From NCBI GenBank assembly GCA_012845835.1, contig JABAKD010000007.1, positions 14,077,842 to 14,141,841 on the forward strand: 64,000 nucleotides of DNA, given 5' to 3'. This document shows, piece after piece, positions 12,205-22,784 of this stretch. The notes under the pieces were generated by a model that worked only from the letters and a program-made list of their open reading frames with translations, ran no database searches and was not told where the DNA came from. Made by a program: the position numbers and the translations under genes. Origin of the DNA: Undaria pinnatifida (taxonomy: Eukaryota; Sar; Phaeophyceae; Laminariales; Alariaceae). Every line of letters begins with the position of its first letter. The stretch's first letter is position 1.

Positions 12205-12790
12205 CGGTGGGTAGATTGCGATTGGTGTCTCCCCGTGCCGCCTCTCTGCCCCCTATGCTCCTGCCGACGGTCTTCTACCTACTGCTACTGCTGCTGTCGT
12301 CGCTGCTGCGTGGGCGCTACTTCCTTCTACCTCTACCGGTTGTTGTGTTCGATACTCGCTGCTCGTGTGCTGCTGCTGTGCTACGTTGTTGCTGCTGTGG
12401 TCCTCCTATTTTTCCCGCCATTCTTCCCCCTGGAACCACCCCCCCTATATGAGAACAACAACAACAACAACAACTACCGGTTCCCCAATATTTTCTCTTT
12501 GCTCCGCTAAACCCCAGACTGCGAAAGCAACTGAGTTAAATCGACACACGACGCGTATGGAAGTGTGATGAGCTAAAGCTTTATTTTTCCCCTTTGGTCT
12601 CCTCTTCACGAAAATATGCGTGTTCATTAATATCATGGTGTTCCCCCGCCCCGCGGGGGAGGGTGGGGGGGGTGGAACTGACGGCTCACCCTAGTCCGGT
12701 TTTCCTTGCCCCCCTCTCCCTCTCCCGGCTATTGTACGCGGCTGACCTGCCCCCCTTCCCGACAGATAACCTCAACAACCAGAAGCCCCC
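12205..12790 (+). repeat. Segmental duplication, left copy
   Basis: Starts ATTGCGATTGGTGTCTCC (12215) and matches 12929 onward. The offset is about 715 bp at the left and about 637 bp further right. Most of the difference is an (AAC)n run and a small retroposon at about 12522-12593 that the other copy lacks. The repeat contains CTG-rich triplets and a CCCCCGC/GCGGGGG palindrome near 12645. Confidence 0.85.
12522..12593 (+). mobile_element. Small retroposon, family C, partial copy
   Basis: Shares AAAGCAACTGAGTTAAATCG and following bases with the insertion at 22987-23099. It is present in the left segmental copy and absent from the right one, so it arrived after the duplication or was lost from the other copy. 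Confidence 0.7.
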
Positions 12791-12917
12791 CCCCCCCGAA
12801 GGCACGCACACGCCGGAAGATGACGGAATCAATCCCTGCCCTTCCTTCCTTCCCTCCTCTCGCCCCCCTCCCCCTCCCTCCGCTTTAGCCCTCCTGCTCG
12901 TGAAGCAATCGGGTGGG

Positions 12918-13436
12918 AGGGTGGGAGATTGCGATTGGTGTCTCCCCGTGCCACCTCTCTACCCCTATGCTCCTGCCGACGTGTTCTCCCTACTGCTACT
13001 GCTGCTGCTGTCGCTGCTGCGTGGGCGCTACTCCCTTCTTCCTCTACCGGTTGTTGTGTCCGATTCTCGCTGCTGGTGTGCTGCTGGTGTGCTACGTTGT
13101 TGCTGCTGAGGTCCTCCTATTTTTCGCTATTCCTTTCCCTGGAATCACGCCCCCCCCTATGCTACCCGGTTCTACGATATTTCCTCTTCGTTCCGCCAAA
13201 CTCCAGACTGTTCCGACATTCTTACATTTTGGTCTCCTCTTCACGAAAATATGCGTGTTCATTAATATCATGGTGTTCCCCCGCCCCGCGGGGGAGGGTG
13301 GGGGGGGTGGAACTGACGGCTCACCCTAGTCCGGTTTTCCTTGCCCCCCTCTCCCTCCCCCGCTCCCTCTCCCGGCTATTGTACGCGGCTGACCTGCCCC
13401 CCTTCCCGACAGATAACCTCAACAACCAGAAGCCCA
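12918..13436 (+). repeat. Segmental duplication, right copy
   Basis: Partner of 12205-12790, retaining the CTG-rich block, the palindrome and the GACAGATAACCTCAACAACC stretch, without the family C retroposon. It lies just downstream of the 3' end of DIRS relic B. Confidence 0.85.
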
Positions 13437-13545
13437 TTGGGAAGCCGCGTTCTACGCCCGCGCCTACGCTATTCTACCCTCGCCCCCCCCCCCTCCCCCC
13501 ATCTCGTCCCTTGCCCCGGCTATCTGCCCGGCGCTCCTGACCTCC

Positions 13546-14400
13546 CTACCGATATCCTTGACACCCAAAGGGGTCTTCCATATTCGATCTCACGTACCCC
13601 ATGAATGTCTGCGCCGCCAACCTTCCTTCTATCTTGAACACCCACGGCTGTGTTCCCATCTCCGCCAGCCTTGTCGCTCCCCCTATCCTTCGGGAGTGCA
13701 GCGCGAATTCCTCTGGAACCAGCTTTCCCACTGCCCCCTTCCCTTGCTTCTTCCATTTCCTCCCCACTCTCTCCAGCCCGCTCCTTAAGCAAATCGTCGC
13801 TTGCCCTTTCGTCCATACCTTCCATCTTCCCCCGCTCCTGTATGGCATCAGCGGGGCGTTTCCCTCCCCCCGGAACCGTCCTCCCGTAGTAGCCTACTAG
13901 CTCCGCCATCAGGTCCACTACGTTCCCTTCCACCCCGCCCCGACCCCCCCCAGATCCTTTAGTTCCCACGGCTACCGCGCCTTGTCTCCCCTGGTCTCCC
14001 TTCCCCCCCTTGAAACGGACCCCCACCGTATCCGCGGCTTCCTTCCCTCCCTGTCCCAGCTGCACCCTTTCTCGAAGAAAGCCACATCCCCCCGACTCAA
14101 GCCGTAAACCTCATGCACCTTTCCTCTTCCTCCGCGAATAGTTCCGAGGCCTTCAGCAGCAGCTGATACGTCAGTGCCAGCCCGATCCACACGATCCTCC
14201 CCCCTACCCCCCACGCGCCGATACTCTCCTCCAACACTCTGATCATCTCCCACGTCAGCGGCCTCCTTACCCGTGCCTGGTTCCTCGCCTCCGCATGCGC
14301 CCTCCTGATTCCTTTCTTCACTGCCTGAATCCTGAAGTGCTGCAGCGGCAGAGACAACCCCCCCACTGCTCGTGATAAAGTTAACCGCCACTCCTTTGCA
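13546..14400 (-). pseudogene. DIRS-like relic B: tyrosine recombinase, frameshifted
   Basis: The - strand encodes a site-specific tyrosine recombinase in at least three frames. The N-terminal part reads LSLPLQHFRIQAVKKG and RRPLTWEMIRVLEESIG (14366-14215). The first active-site region is LLLKASELFAEE at about 14165-14130, where the usual arginine appears as lysine. A middle segment GVRFKGGKGDQGRQGAV lies about 14020-13970. The C-terminal region has H-x-x-R in HSRRIGGATRLAEMG (13698-13655) and the tyrosine in TFMGYVR (about 13596). Order and motifs fit the recombinase of DIRS-type elements that cuts and joins circular DNA copies during integration. Frameshifts and the R-to-K change indicate it is dead. 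A Crypton origin is less likely because relic A shows RNase H beside the same domain. Confidence 0.78.
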
Positions 14401-14520
14401 TTCTCCTCCTACACCCCTCCCCCCCGCCCCGCTTGCCCCCGCCGGTTGCCCTCTTCGCCCCCCCCCCCCCCCCCCCCCCTTTCTCCCTCCCCCAGCCCTC
14501 CCTCGCACCCCCCCATCCAT
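14400..14520. repeat. C-tract inside relic B
   Basis: Poly-C with a run of about 20 C between the gag-like segment and the recombinase. It sits where reverse transcriptase and RNase H would be expected, so the central part was deleted. Confidence 0.7.
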
Positions 14521-15006
14521 GTATAGGGGCGCCACGTCCAGCCACGCCCGCGTTGCTTTGAGCTCCGGTACTAGTAGAGGCCCGGCCTCTTCCACCGTCG
14601 GCCACGTGTTCACCCTCCGCTTCATCCTCAGCGCTTGCGTCCCCACCTCTTCCCCCAACTCCGCTAGGTCCATCTTGAACCGCGTCACGAACCGTCCCCC
14701 CCTCTCCCCCCTTTCTCTCGCCCATTCAGATGCAGCTTGCTCAGCTGCAGAAGCCACCGCACCCTTCCCAACGCCCACCCCACCTTCCCCAAGCCCACTC
14801 CTATATTTATCCACATCTCTCCTCCCACACCAGCCACGACCCCCAACCGTCGACCTCCTTTCATCTGCGTCTTCCCCCTGTCTTCCCCAGGCGCTCCATA
14901 GCGCCCCTCCACAGTAGGGGCACCTCCCGTTCTGCCTTGTGCAGCTCGTGCGCGGTTCCGTTGCTGCGCTCTTTCCCTCCTCTCTCCTAAATGGCTCCCT
15001 TTCCAC
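14520..15006 (-). pseudogene. DIRS-like relic B: gag-like segment
   Basis: An open - strand frame contains NGRCPYCGGALW (a CxxC, possible zinc-binding remnant, about 14940-14905), AVASAAEQAASEWARERG, and RFKMDLAELGEEVGTQALR. The AAEQAASEWA region is repeated in relic A next to RNase H, so it belongs to the same element. Position upstream of the enzyme domains suggests gag. I cannot confirm a capsid fold. No trustworthy start codon is visible. Confidence 0.45.
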
Positions 15007-16519
15007 GCCTCACCCCTTCGGCCCCGTTGCCGCAGGCTCACCTTCCATGAGCGTGTGCGGTCCCGTTGCCGCTCACTCCCCCCCTTTCTCTTTGCGCGAC
15101 CCCTTTCTCCGCCCTTTCCCCGTCCTGGCCGTTCTCCCTCGTCGCCCCTCAGCCCCCGTTTCTTTGCCTCGTCGTTCCCCGTTCTGTGTGGCCCCTCTGC
15201 CGCGTTCTCCCCTCGTCTGGTCGTGTACGTCCCAGTTTCCGCCCCCCCCCTCGTCCCCTTCTTGCGCGGTTCGTTGTCACATTCCCCCCCTGCCGTGTCG
15301 TGTACGGCCCCGTTGCCGCGTCCCCGCCCCCCCCTGGTCGTGTACGGCCACACTGCCGCACACCTCTTCCCCCTCCTTGCGCGGCCCCTTGCCGCGTCCC
15401 CCCCCCCCGACCAGGTCGTGTACGGCCCCCCTGCCGCCCCGCCCTTCCTAGTTTACGCGGCCGTTTCCGCGTTCCTTGCCCCGCTTGGTCGTGTACGGCC
15501 CGTTGCCGCACCGCCCCCCCCACCCCGTTTGTTTGCGCGGCCCCTTTGCCGTGCCCCCCCCCCGCCTGGTCGCGCATGACCCCGTTGTCGCACGCCTCTC
15601 CCCCCTTCTTGCGCGGCCCCATTGCCGCATCCCACCCCCGACAAGCTCGTGTACGGCCCCGTTGCCGCGCACCTCCCCCACTTCTTGCGCGTCTCCGTTG
15701 CCACGCCCGTTGACCAGGTCGTGAACGGCCCCGTTGCCGCATATATCCCCCCCTTTCTTGCGCGGCCCCGTTGTCACATCCTACCCCCGACAAGGTCGTG
15801 TGTGGCCCCGCTGCCGCACACCTCTCCCTCCTTTTTGCGCGGCCCCGTTGCTGCGTCCCCTCCCTGACCAGGTCGTGCGCCCCCCCCCGGCAAAGTCGTG
15901 AACGACCCCGTTGCCCCCCCCTCCACCCCCCCCCCCCCCTGTATGCGCGGTCCCCTTTCCGCGCCCCCCCCCAAGCCTGGTTGTGTACAGCCCCGTTACC
16001 GCACCCCCACCCCCCCTTTACTTGTGCGGCCTCCTTGCCGCATTATCTCCCGTGCCTGGTCGTGTACGACCCCGTTGTTGCACCCCTCTTCCCCCCCACG
16101 ATGCCACGTTCACGCCCCCGGGCGGCTTATTCGTGTACGACCCAGTTGCAGCCCCTACCCCCCCCCCCCCCGCCCCCCCCCCTTCTTTGCGCGGCCCCGT
16201 TGCCCCCCCCCCCCCCCCCCCCCCATCCTAGTGAAGTACGGCCACGCTGCCGCACACCTTTCACCCCTTCTTGCGCGGCCCCGCTGCCACGTCCCAACCC
16301 CGACCAGGTCGTGAACAGTCCCGTTGCCGCCCCATCCCCCCCCCCCTAGTTTACGCGGCCCCGTTTCCGCGTTCCTTCCCCCGCTTTGTCGTGTACGGCC
16401 CGTTGCTCACCCCCCCCCCCCCTTTTGCTCGGCCCCGTTGCCGTGTCCCCACCCCACCTGTTCGTGCGTGACCCCGTTGTCGCACGCCTTCCCCTTTCTT
16501 GCACGGCCCCGTTGCCGCA

Positions 16520-17150
16520 TCCTACCCCCGACAAGGTCGTGTACGGTCCCGTTGCCGCACACCCCCCCTTTCTTGCGCGGCCCCGTAGCCGCGCCCCCCG
16601 ACCAGGTCGTGAACGGCCCCGTTGCTGCATCCCACCCCGGACAAGGTCGTGTACGGCCCCGTTGCCGCACACCCCCCCTTTCTTGCGCGGCCCCGTAGCC
16701 GCACCCCCCGACCAGGTCGTGAACGGCCCCGTTGCCGCTTCCCAACCCCGACAGGGTCGTGTACGGCCCCATTGCCGCACACCCCTCCTTTCTTGCGCGG
16801 TCCCGTAGCCGCGCCCCCCGACCAGGTCGTGAACGGCCCCGTTGCCGTCTCCCACCCCGGACAAGGTCGTGTACGGCCCCGTTGCCGCACCCCCCCCCTT
16901 TTTTGCACGGCCCCGTTGCCGCATCCCACCCCCGACAGGGTCGTGTACGGCCCCGTTGCGCACACCTCCCCTTTCTTGCGCGGCCCCGTAGCCGCGCCCC
17001 CCGACCACGTCGTGAACGGCCCCGTTGCCGCATCCCACCCTGGACAAGGTCGTGTACGGCCCCGTTGCCGCACACCCCCCCTTTCTTGCGCGGCCCCGTA
17101 GCCGCGCCCCCCGACCAGGTCGTGAACGGCCCCGTTGCCGCCCACGCCCC
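16520..17150 (+). repeat. 110-bp higher-order repeat inside array 2
   Basis: GACAAGGTCGTGTACGG or its variants start at 16530, 16640, 16750, 16860, 16934 and 17043. Most steps are 109-110 bp; the 74-bp step reflects a deletion. Neighbouring copies are nearly identical, showing recent amplification. Confidence 0.88.
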
Positions 17151-17274
17151 CCCCCCTTTTTTCCCGCGCGGCCCCGTTGCCGCGTCCCCCCGCCCCTTGG
17201 TCGTGTACGGCCCCATCGCCGCCCACTCCCACCCCCTTTCATTTCGCGGCCCCGTTGCCGCGTTCCCCCCGGCC

Positions 17275-17345
17275 TGAACGTGCGCGACCCCTTTGTCGCG
17301 CACCCCCCGTTTGTTTGAGCCCGCGGCCTCACCGCCGTCGCTCTG
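17275..17345 (+). repeat. Array punctuation unit, copy 3
   Basis: Hairpin GTGCGCGAC/GTCGCGCAC, then GTTTGTTTGAGCCCGCGGCC and CCGTCGCTCTGCG. It closely matches 1480-1560. Confidence 0.65.
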
Positions 17346-17499
17346 CGCGGCCCCGTTGCCGCGTCCCCTCCCGGACTGATCGTCGTGTGCAGCCCCGTTG
17401 CTGCACACGCACCCCCCCTTTATTTGCGCGGCCCCGTTGCCGCGCTCCCCCCAGGCCGGGTCGTGTACGGTCCCGTTACCGCACACCACCCCCCACACG

Positions 17500-17572
17500 T
17501 TTTGCGTGGCCCCTTTGCCTCGCACCCCCATTTGCTAAAACCCGCGGCCTGGCCGCCGTCGCCCTGCGCGGC
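17500..17572 (+). repeat. Array punctuation unit, copy 4
   Basis: Short TGCGTGGCCCCTTTGCCTCGCA hairpin-like stretch (17503-17524) followed by the GCGGCCTGGCCGCCGTCGC module, near the right end of array 2. Confidence 0.6.
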
Positions 17573-17690
17573 CCCGTCGCCACGTTCGTTCCCTACCTGA
17601 TTGTGTGCGGCCCCGTTGCCGCACACACACCCCCGTTTTCTTTGCGCGGCCCCGTTGCCGTGCTCTCCCCCGGCAAATTACGTGATGGAT

Positions 17691-18587
17691 CTTGAAGAGT
17701 GTATCTGTGTTTTCGACAGTCCAGACGAGTAAAACTGGTACAGTATATTATTTGGCCCAGAATTCAGTTCTGAGAGCCAAAAATATTTCCTCCTATAATA
17801 GCGGGCATAAGGAGATCAAGGAAAAGACATAAGGAAAAACGAAAACGAAAAGGGAAAAGAAAGAAAAGAAAAGGCAAGAAAAGCAAGAAAATACAAGACA
17901 TGAAGAGGAAGTAAGAAATTGAAAAGAGAAAATATTTTCAAGACCATTAGACTAATAGCAGGCCTTGGGAACTGACTAAAACGGCATTGGGCTGTTTTAG
18001 AGGGTACCAAGTGTATCATCGATGGCACTGGCGAAAGCACAAAATACAGCGAAGAAGCCAGGACGGTCTTACGCTATCTTGCGACGGCCATTGGAAGCCC
18101 CACAAATTTCAAGACGATGATGGCCAGACCCAGCCGCAGTCTCTGGGGCAGGACGCCCCCCTTATCTCCCCGTCCCCCTTCCCCCGGCCTCTTAGAGATG
18201 CACACGGTAGATGGTGCTGCCGCAGCCTTTGCGCGTCGCTCTGCAGCTTTGCGTCTCTCCGCGTCATGCCATTTGCGCATGAACACCTCGGCTCCCTCTT
18301 CTACTCGTCCAAACCATCTGGCGGCATTTTGAGTAGCCTTTCGCCGCCCTTTCGACTTTCATTCCAAAGATCCCGACGTATCCTTCTTCAGATAAGCCAG
18401 CCCGTCTTTCTCTCGTCCTCTTGAGTAGCCCTTACTCCCAACAAGGTCCCCAAACATCATCCTCTCTCTGTCACGGACCCTCCTCTACCATACGTGTCAT
18501 GAACCTCGCAAACGGCAGTATCCTTCATTTGCGCACTATCGCCTCTATGATCTCTGAAGCTGTCTTGGCAAGCACATCGGAGTACGA
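17691..18587. other. Unique DNA after the array
   Basis: Composition changes sharply from C-rich to balanced. An A/G-rich stretch lies about 17800-17940. No gene is recognised; a 70-codon - strand frame at 18074-18286 is short and unrecognised. Confidence 0.4.
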
Positions 18588-18900
18588 TGAGCCAGTCGCC
18601 CCGGTGGCGTATCAGATTATCCTCGATCCTGGTATGGGTCAGTTGCGTGAGTTCGAATCCCCCCGAATGCATTCGTATATGTCGTAAAAATTTGTGAGGA
18701 GTTTTTTTCGTGAGTCGCAAATTGACTTGCGGAAAGCGCGAGATCGTGGGTAAGCAACACCCTATGAAAAATTGACGAGCAGTGGGACTGCTGAACCCTA
18801 TGCGCGATAAAACTAAAGGCGAGAACAGGGGGGGGGGAGAAGGACGCACTGTGATCAAGGCTTGTCCAGAAGACGGAAATTACAAAGGAAAGGTGCAAAA
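18588..18900 (+). mobile_element. SINE A, copy 1 (tRNA-derived head)
   Basis: Begins CAGTCGCCCCGGTGGCGTATC, with A-box-like TGGCGTATCAG and B-box-like GAGTTCGAATCC, the internal RNA polymerase III promoter pair of tRNA-derived SINEs. The body keeps GACTTGCGGAAAGCGCGAG and GAGCAGTGGGACTGCTGAAC. The end is the diverged CTTGTCCAGAAG motif. It is the most diverged full-length copy. Confidence 0.82.
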
Positions 18901-19214
18901 CAACAAAACAAACTTTTGAGCAAATACAAGATGTCGCTGTCGCACTTCCGTTTCGTCCATCAGATGCATAGGAGGAGAATGGAGTGGTGACCGAGTCGAA
19001 GCCAGTCATTATCAGGCTGGTTTAGGCCCCACGTCTTGCAACCGTAGAGTAGTGTCACAACAAACTTGGCTTTCAGCAACCGCCCCATCAACCTTAAGCA
19101 ATCACGCTGGCGATAATACATTACCATAGATTACCCCTAGAAGCACGCCCAGGCCCTCTGAAGACGCCGCGTTATTTCTCTGTTTCCGGGTTTAAAACAC
19201 CAACTCCATTTTAT
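18901..19214. other. Unassigned DNA
   Basis: No recognised feature. It includes CATTACCATAGATTACC near 19120. Confidence 0.35.
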
Positions 19215-19232
19215 TTGTTGTTGTCTTTGTCG

Positions 19233-19320
<88 letters not shown>

Positions 19321-19322
19321 CT
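19210..19322 (+). repeat. (GTT)n microsatellite
   Basis: About 35 GTT triplets, nearly uninterrupted, giving false polyglutamine and polythreonine frames on the - strand. Confidence 0.97.
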
Positions 19323-19527
19323 CACTTGTCAAACATCTAGAGTCGATGGTCACACACTTGTTGTAAACCTGGCCGGATGCAATGATTGTGAACGACACTT
19401 TCCCCTCGCCTTTGGTTTGCCGGCACATTATCCCTGTTTTTGCCCTCGGAGACTGCTGTAAGTCCGAACGCCACGCACGTAGTCACTATCAACCGCATCG
19501 TCAGCGTACAGCATACATCACAATCTC

Positions 19528-19572
19528 TGCACCTCCTCCTCCTCCTCCTCCTCCTCCTCCTCCTCCTCCTCC
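19528..19572 (+). repeat. (CTC)n microsatellite
   Basis: About 14 CTC/TCC triplets, making false proline- and arginine-rich frames. Confidence 0.95.
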
Positions 19573-19879
19573 CCCCTCCGCTCGTCGACGACGTGGTCTG
19601 TTCGTGAAGTGCCCTTCTTCTCCCCTTTCTCTTTCCGTTGGAGATGCATAATGTTGTTCGTGATGACTGCATCAGCGAGAAAGGGTTACTCGACCACACA
19701 TAGTACCGCCGTGAAAAACATTTTTCGAAAAGCAGTACGTACAGCTTGCTTGCTGTGTTTGTTGTTCGGTTTGTGTGACTGACAAAATATATCATCCTAA
19801 TAAATGCATAACACACTGTTCGGACTAAACCTGAATGAATACAGAGCTCCCCGGGCATTGTAACGAGGGTATACTTGTA

Positions 19880-21701
19880 CAGTCAAACCCCGCTTAAAGA
19901 CGCACTTCTTAAGTCAACTCCCCGCTATAAAGACGAAAAAAAATCTGAACCAGGGTGCCCCGCAGATGTACAAGTTTAAGGGAGGGTGTATTGTTTACGC
20001 TGCGGGGCCCCCCAAAAAATGGTGCAGCACACCTGTAGACTGCCAGAGAGCGGTCTGCTGCTGCTGCTGCTGCTGCGTGGACATGGATAGATTCCTTTAG
20101 TCTGCTGACGGTCCGTCTGCCTCCCACACGAAAGCGTGTGGTGAACCAACATGCAAGATGAAATCTGTCCCGGTCTCAGCGATTCACCAGTGCCCTTGCG
20201 GGCGAGCCATAGGTCCATGGCGCGAGTGTTGACGGACAACTTGTTCGTCGAGGAAGTATTACGGACGGGGAGGCTAGGGATAGAGGCGGATCCGATGTCT
20301 ATGTGGGTCTGAGTGGTCTCTAGCCATTCATGCGGCAGGACCCTAGGTCTTGTGTGCATTGTACAGAGAGGAAGGTGCCAGAGGGACCCAGCCTACAAAG
20401 CACTGCTACCGACCTGATGATAGCAGCCTCCCGATCGGTACCGAGTTCGGTGGTTGAGCCTGAACAGCGGTAGTGTAAGCCTTGAAGGTGGCTTGTGAGA
20501 AGGAGTAGAAGGTCTCCGGTCGTGGATACGGTATTCCCTTTATGGATTATTGCTAACTCAGGGCAAGCAAAGGAGTACAGAGCAGAGGGAGGCGAGGAAC
20601 CAGTCCCTCCCAGACGGGGACCTTGCAAGACGGACCATACTGCTAGTACCTATTGGGACTAACGCATTCCCAAAAGTGCAACTCCTATCAACCGTAACAA
20701 TGTAACCGTAACAGAAGCCCCTGGCCTCACGGAGGCTGAAGTGCGTGAGGCAGTGAAGACGTGGCTTAGTGTAGAGGACGACCCAGAGGTGTTGGAGGAA
20801 GAAATCGCAATGGAACTGCAGGCTGTAGACGAGCACCTTGCCAACGTGACCCTCAGTGACGATGACGATGTGTCCAGCGAAGAGGAAGGCGACGGTAGGC
20901 CAGAGTCGTGCATGACAACGTCGCTTACAGAGGCCGACGTCCGCTCTCGCCTCGAGGAGTGCCGCTCCTTTTTCAACGCGAAAGGGAAGAACGGCGAGTA
21001 CAGCGAAACCCTGTACCTTCTGTCGAGGACTGTGCATTCGTTCACTCATGAAACTCAAGTCAACCGAAGAGCGAAGCAGGGGGGCGAGGTGCAGGCCACT
21101 CTTGGCGACATGTGGGGGCGGTAGTTTTTTTTTTTTTGTGGAGGGCATATAGCAATGGGCCTGTTTGTGATGTACGGTTCTCTTGTTGTTGTCTAGCGTT
21201 GTTTATCTTCACCGTTTTTCTGAGTTGATGTCCATCTGTGTCCTTATCAGGTAGGATTTGACATGTCAAAGTTGGAACAGAGGTGGTGAATGATATATCG
21301 TCGAGGTTTCCAACATGAGGACGAGAAGATAATAAGAAAAACACAGTCGACACCAACCGAGAGAGAGAGTTCACTGCAGTCATAATAACCTTCATCCTGC
21401 AACATTGAACCCACTTCTCGGAGCATTTTATTTCGGGCGGTGGGGTGCGGCAACTACTGTATAAACTTGGTTTTTAAGTACATTCCACTTTCAACCACGG
21501 CAACGTTGTGACGGTCAGATTTGTGGATTCTCGTTTCGTTATAGTATACCTGCTGCAACGGCGCGTCTTTTGATGTATGTTATGCCTCCATCGGCCCCGG
21601 GGATGGTGCATTATCGTCCCCGGAATCTTAAAGACGATTCCCCGCGTTAAAGACGCCTTGAAAAAAAGTACCGATATGCGTCTTTAAGCGGGGTTTGACT
21701 G
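19880..21701 (+). mobile_element. Pogo/Tigger-like DNA transposon with TIRs and TA target duplication
   Basis: The ends are perfect 25-bp inverted repeats beginning CAGTCAAACCCCGC (19880-19904 and complement at 21677-21701). Each end is flanked by TA (19878-19879, 21702-21703), the target duplication of the Tc1/mariner/pogo superfamily, and the CAGTCAAACC start is typical of pogo-like TIRs. Further AAAGACG motifs sit just inside both ends. Length is 1822 bp. The only transposase-like remnant is a short C-terminal frame, so the copy is non-autonomous. Confidence 0.86.
20661..21124 (+). pseudogene. Probable C-terminal transposase fragment
   Basis: An open frame of about 154 codons inside the pogo-like element, with no credible start. 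It includes LTEAEVREAVKTWLSVE, an acidic block LSDDDDVSSEEE, and LTEADVRSRLEECRSFF followed by a basic end with RRAKQ. Pogo/Tigger transposases commonly end in an acidic, helical tail after the DDE core, and the position between TIRs supports that reading. The DDE core and DNA-binding domain are missing. A non-transposase cargo peptide is an alternative. Confidence 0.45.
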
Positions 21702-21884
21702 TACCCCAGGTAGTGTGCGACAGTCATGCAGGAGTCACCTCAAATCCGGGTGAGCGTATGAGGATCTTAAAGAACTTCCTAAAGATCCGGTAACCACGGA
21801 TGTCTTACAGAACGAATTTCCGGGTATGGTGGCACAGCCTTACAGAACTCACAGAAGTTCCGAGCGGGTTCATAACGTGATGTT
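21702..21884. other. Flank of the pogo-like element
   Basis: No feature recognised apart from the TA duplication at its left edge. Confidence 0.3.
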
Positions 21885-21980
21885 GTTGTTGTTCTCCCAT
21901 TAACTCGCATAGTCAAGTCCGTGGTCACAGGACAGGCTCCAGTCACTCTGGAGCTGAGGAATACCCCAGGGAAAAACATA
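21885..21980 (-). mobile_element. SINE B 3' end, reverse orientation
   Basis: Contains GTTGTTGTTGTTCTCCCATT, the complement of the (AAC)n tail, then AAGTCCGTGGTCACAGG and the complement of the GGGTATTCCTCAGCTCCAG segment. A pyrimidine-rich run follows to 22120. Confidence 0.72.
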
Positions 21981-22124
21981 CACCACCCAAGTTTTGTCTT
22001 TTCTTGCTTTTCTTGTCTTTTTCTTCTCTTTGCTTGCCTTTTTCGTCTTGTTTCGTTTTTTCTTCTCTTCTTTTCTTTCCTTTCCTTTATCTTATTTTCT
22101 TTTCTTTGTTTCTTTTTCTCCAAT

Positions 22125-22380
22125 TGACTTATGCCTGTCGTGCGTATGCGTAGAGATAGTTACTACGTGTAATATATACGTGGTAGTCTTCCTTGGGTGG
22201 CAATCGGAATATTTGGGTTCTCCAGGCGTGAGTAGTGAGACGTATGCAACGGCCTGGACCTGGCACATCGTAGACTGACTCCCGATTTCACTTTTATATA
22301 TTTCTGGTGGAGGCATGAATTGCGTCAGCTGTGATATATGCGTGTAGCACCTTGGGTTGTGTGTGTTTTTCCGTTTGATG
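22125..22380 (+). mobile_element. SINE B, head and body
   Basis: Runs from TGCCTGTCGTGCGTATGCG through GGCACATCGTAGACTGACTC to TTGGGTTGTGTGTG. It gives the uninterrupted reference for the insertion site in the next copy (GGTGGAGGCATGAATTGCG near 22308). The (AAC)n end is missing. Confidence 0.75.
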
Positions 22381-22784
22381 TACACGTACCTGGGGAATTG
22401 TGGCCACCGGCGTACAGAACGTCCTGAAATATCTGGGACGGGAACGAACTCCTTACAAATCTACAGAAGAAGTTTTTTTTACGGTAATACCCGGGTAGGT
22501 ACCACGGGTACGGTTTGTATGTACCCTACAGAACACAACCTCAAAAAAATTCACCTACTACTTAATTCAGTTGTGTGAGGTCGACCAAACAAAGAAAAAC
22601 GTTTGTTATGATTAAAACTCAGGTTTGCAAGCTTTCTGCGATGATTTTTTTTCTTGTCATCTTATAATTTTATCGGTTGCGTTGGACTCGGGTAGGTTAT
22701 CTTCACACAAAATGATATACTAGGTACCAGGTATCAAATACTACTGACTTCTTATACCCAATCTAAGCCCCAACTTTTGATAGG

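Larger units (their letters stand above)
15015..17690 (+). repeat. Hairpin satellite array 2
   Basis: Same GGCCCCGTYGCC core as array 1, with a different linker, GACCAGGTCGTG, and hairpins such as GTGTGCAGC/GCTGCACAC at 17385-17408 and GTGCGCGAC/GTCGCGCAC at 17280-17303. It begins right beside the gag-like end of relic B, the same arrangement as array 1 beside relic A. Units are more diverged and spacers more C-rich. Confidence 0.9.

Noticed and set aside
19137-19428. Polyglutamine and polythreonine frames
   Set aside because: Both come from the (GTT)n microsatellite.
20558-21148. 196-codon - strand gene in the pogo-like element
   Set aside because: It is the complement of the acidic, better composed + frame and has no recognised domain.
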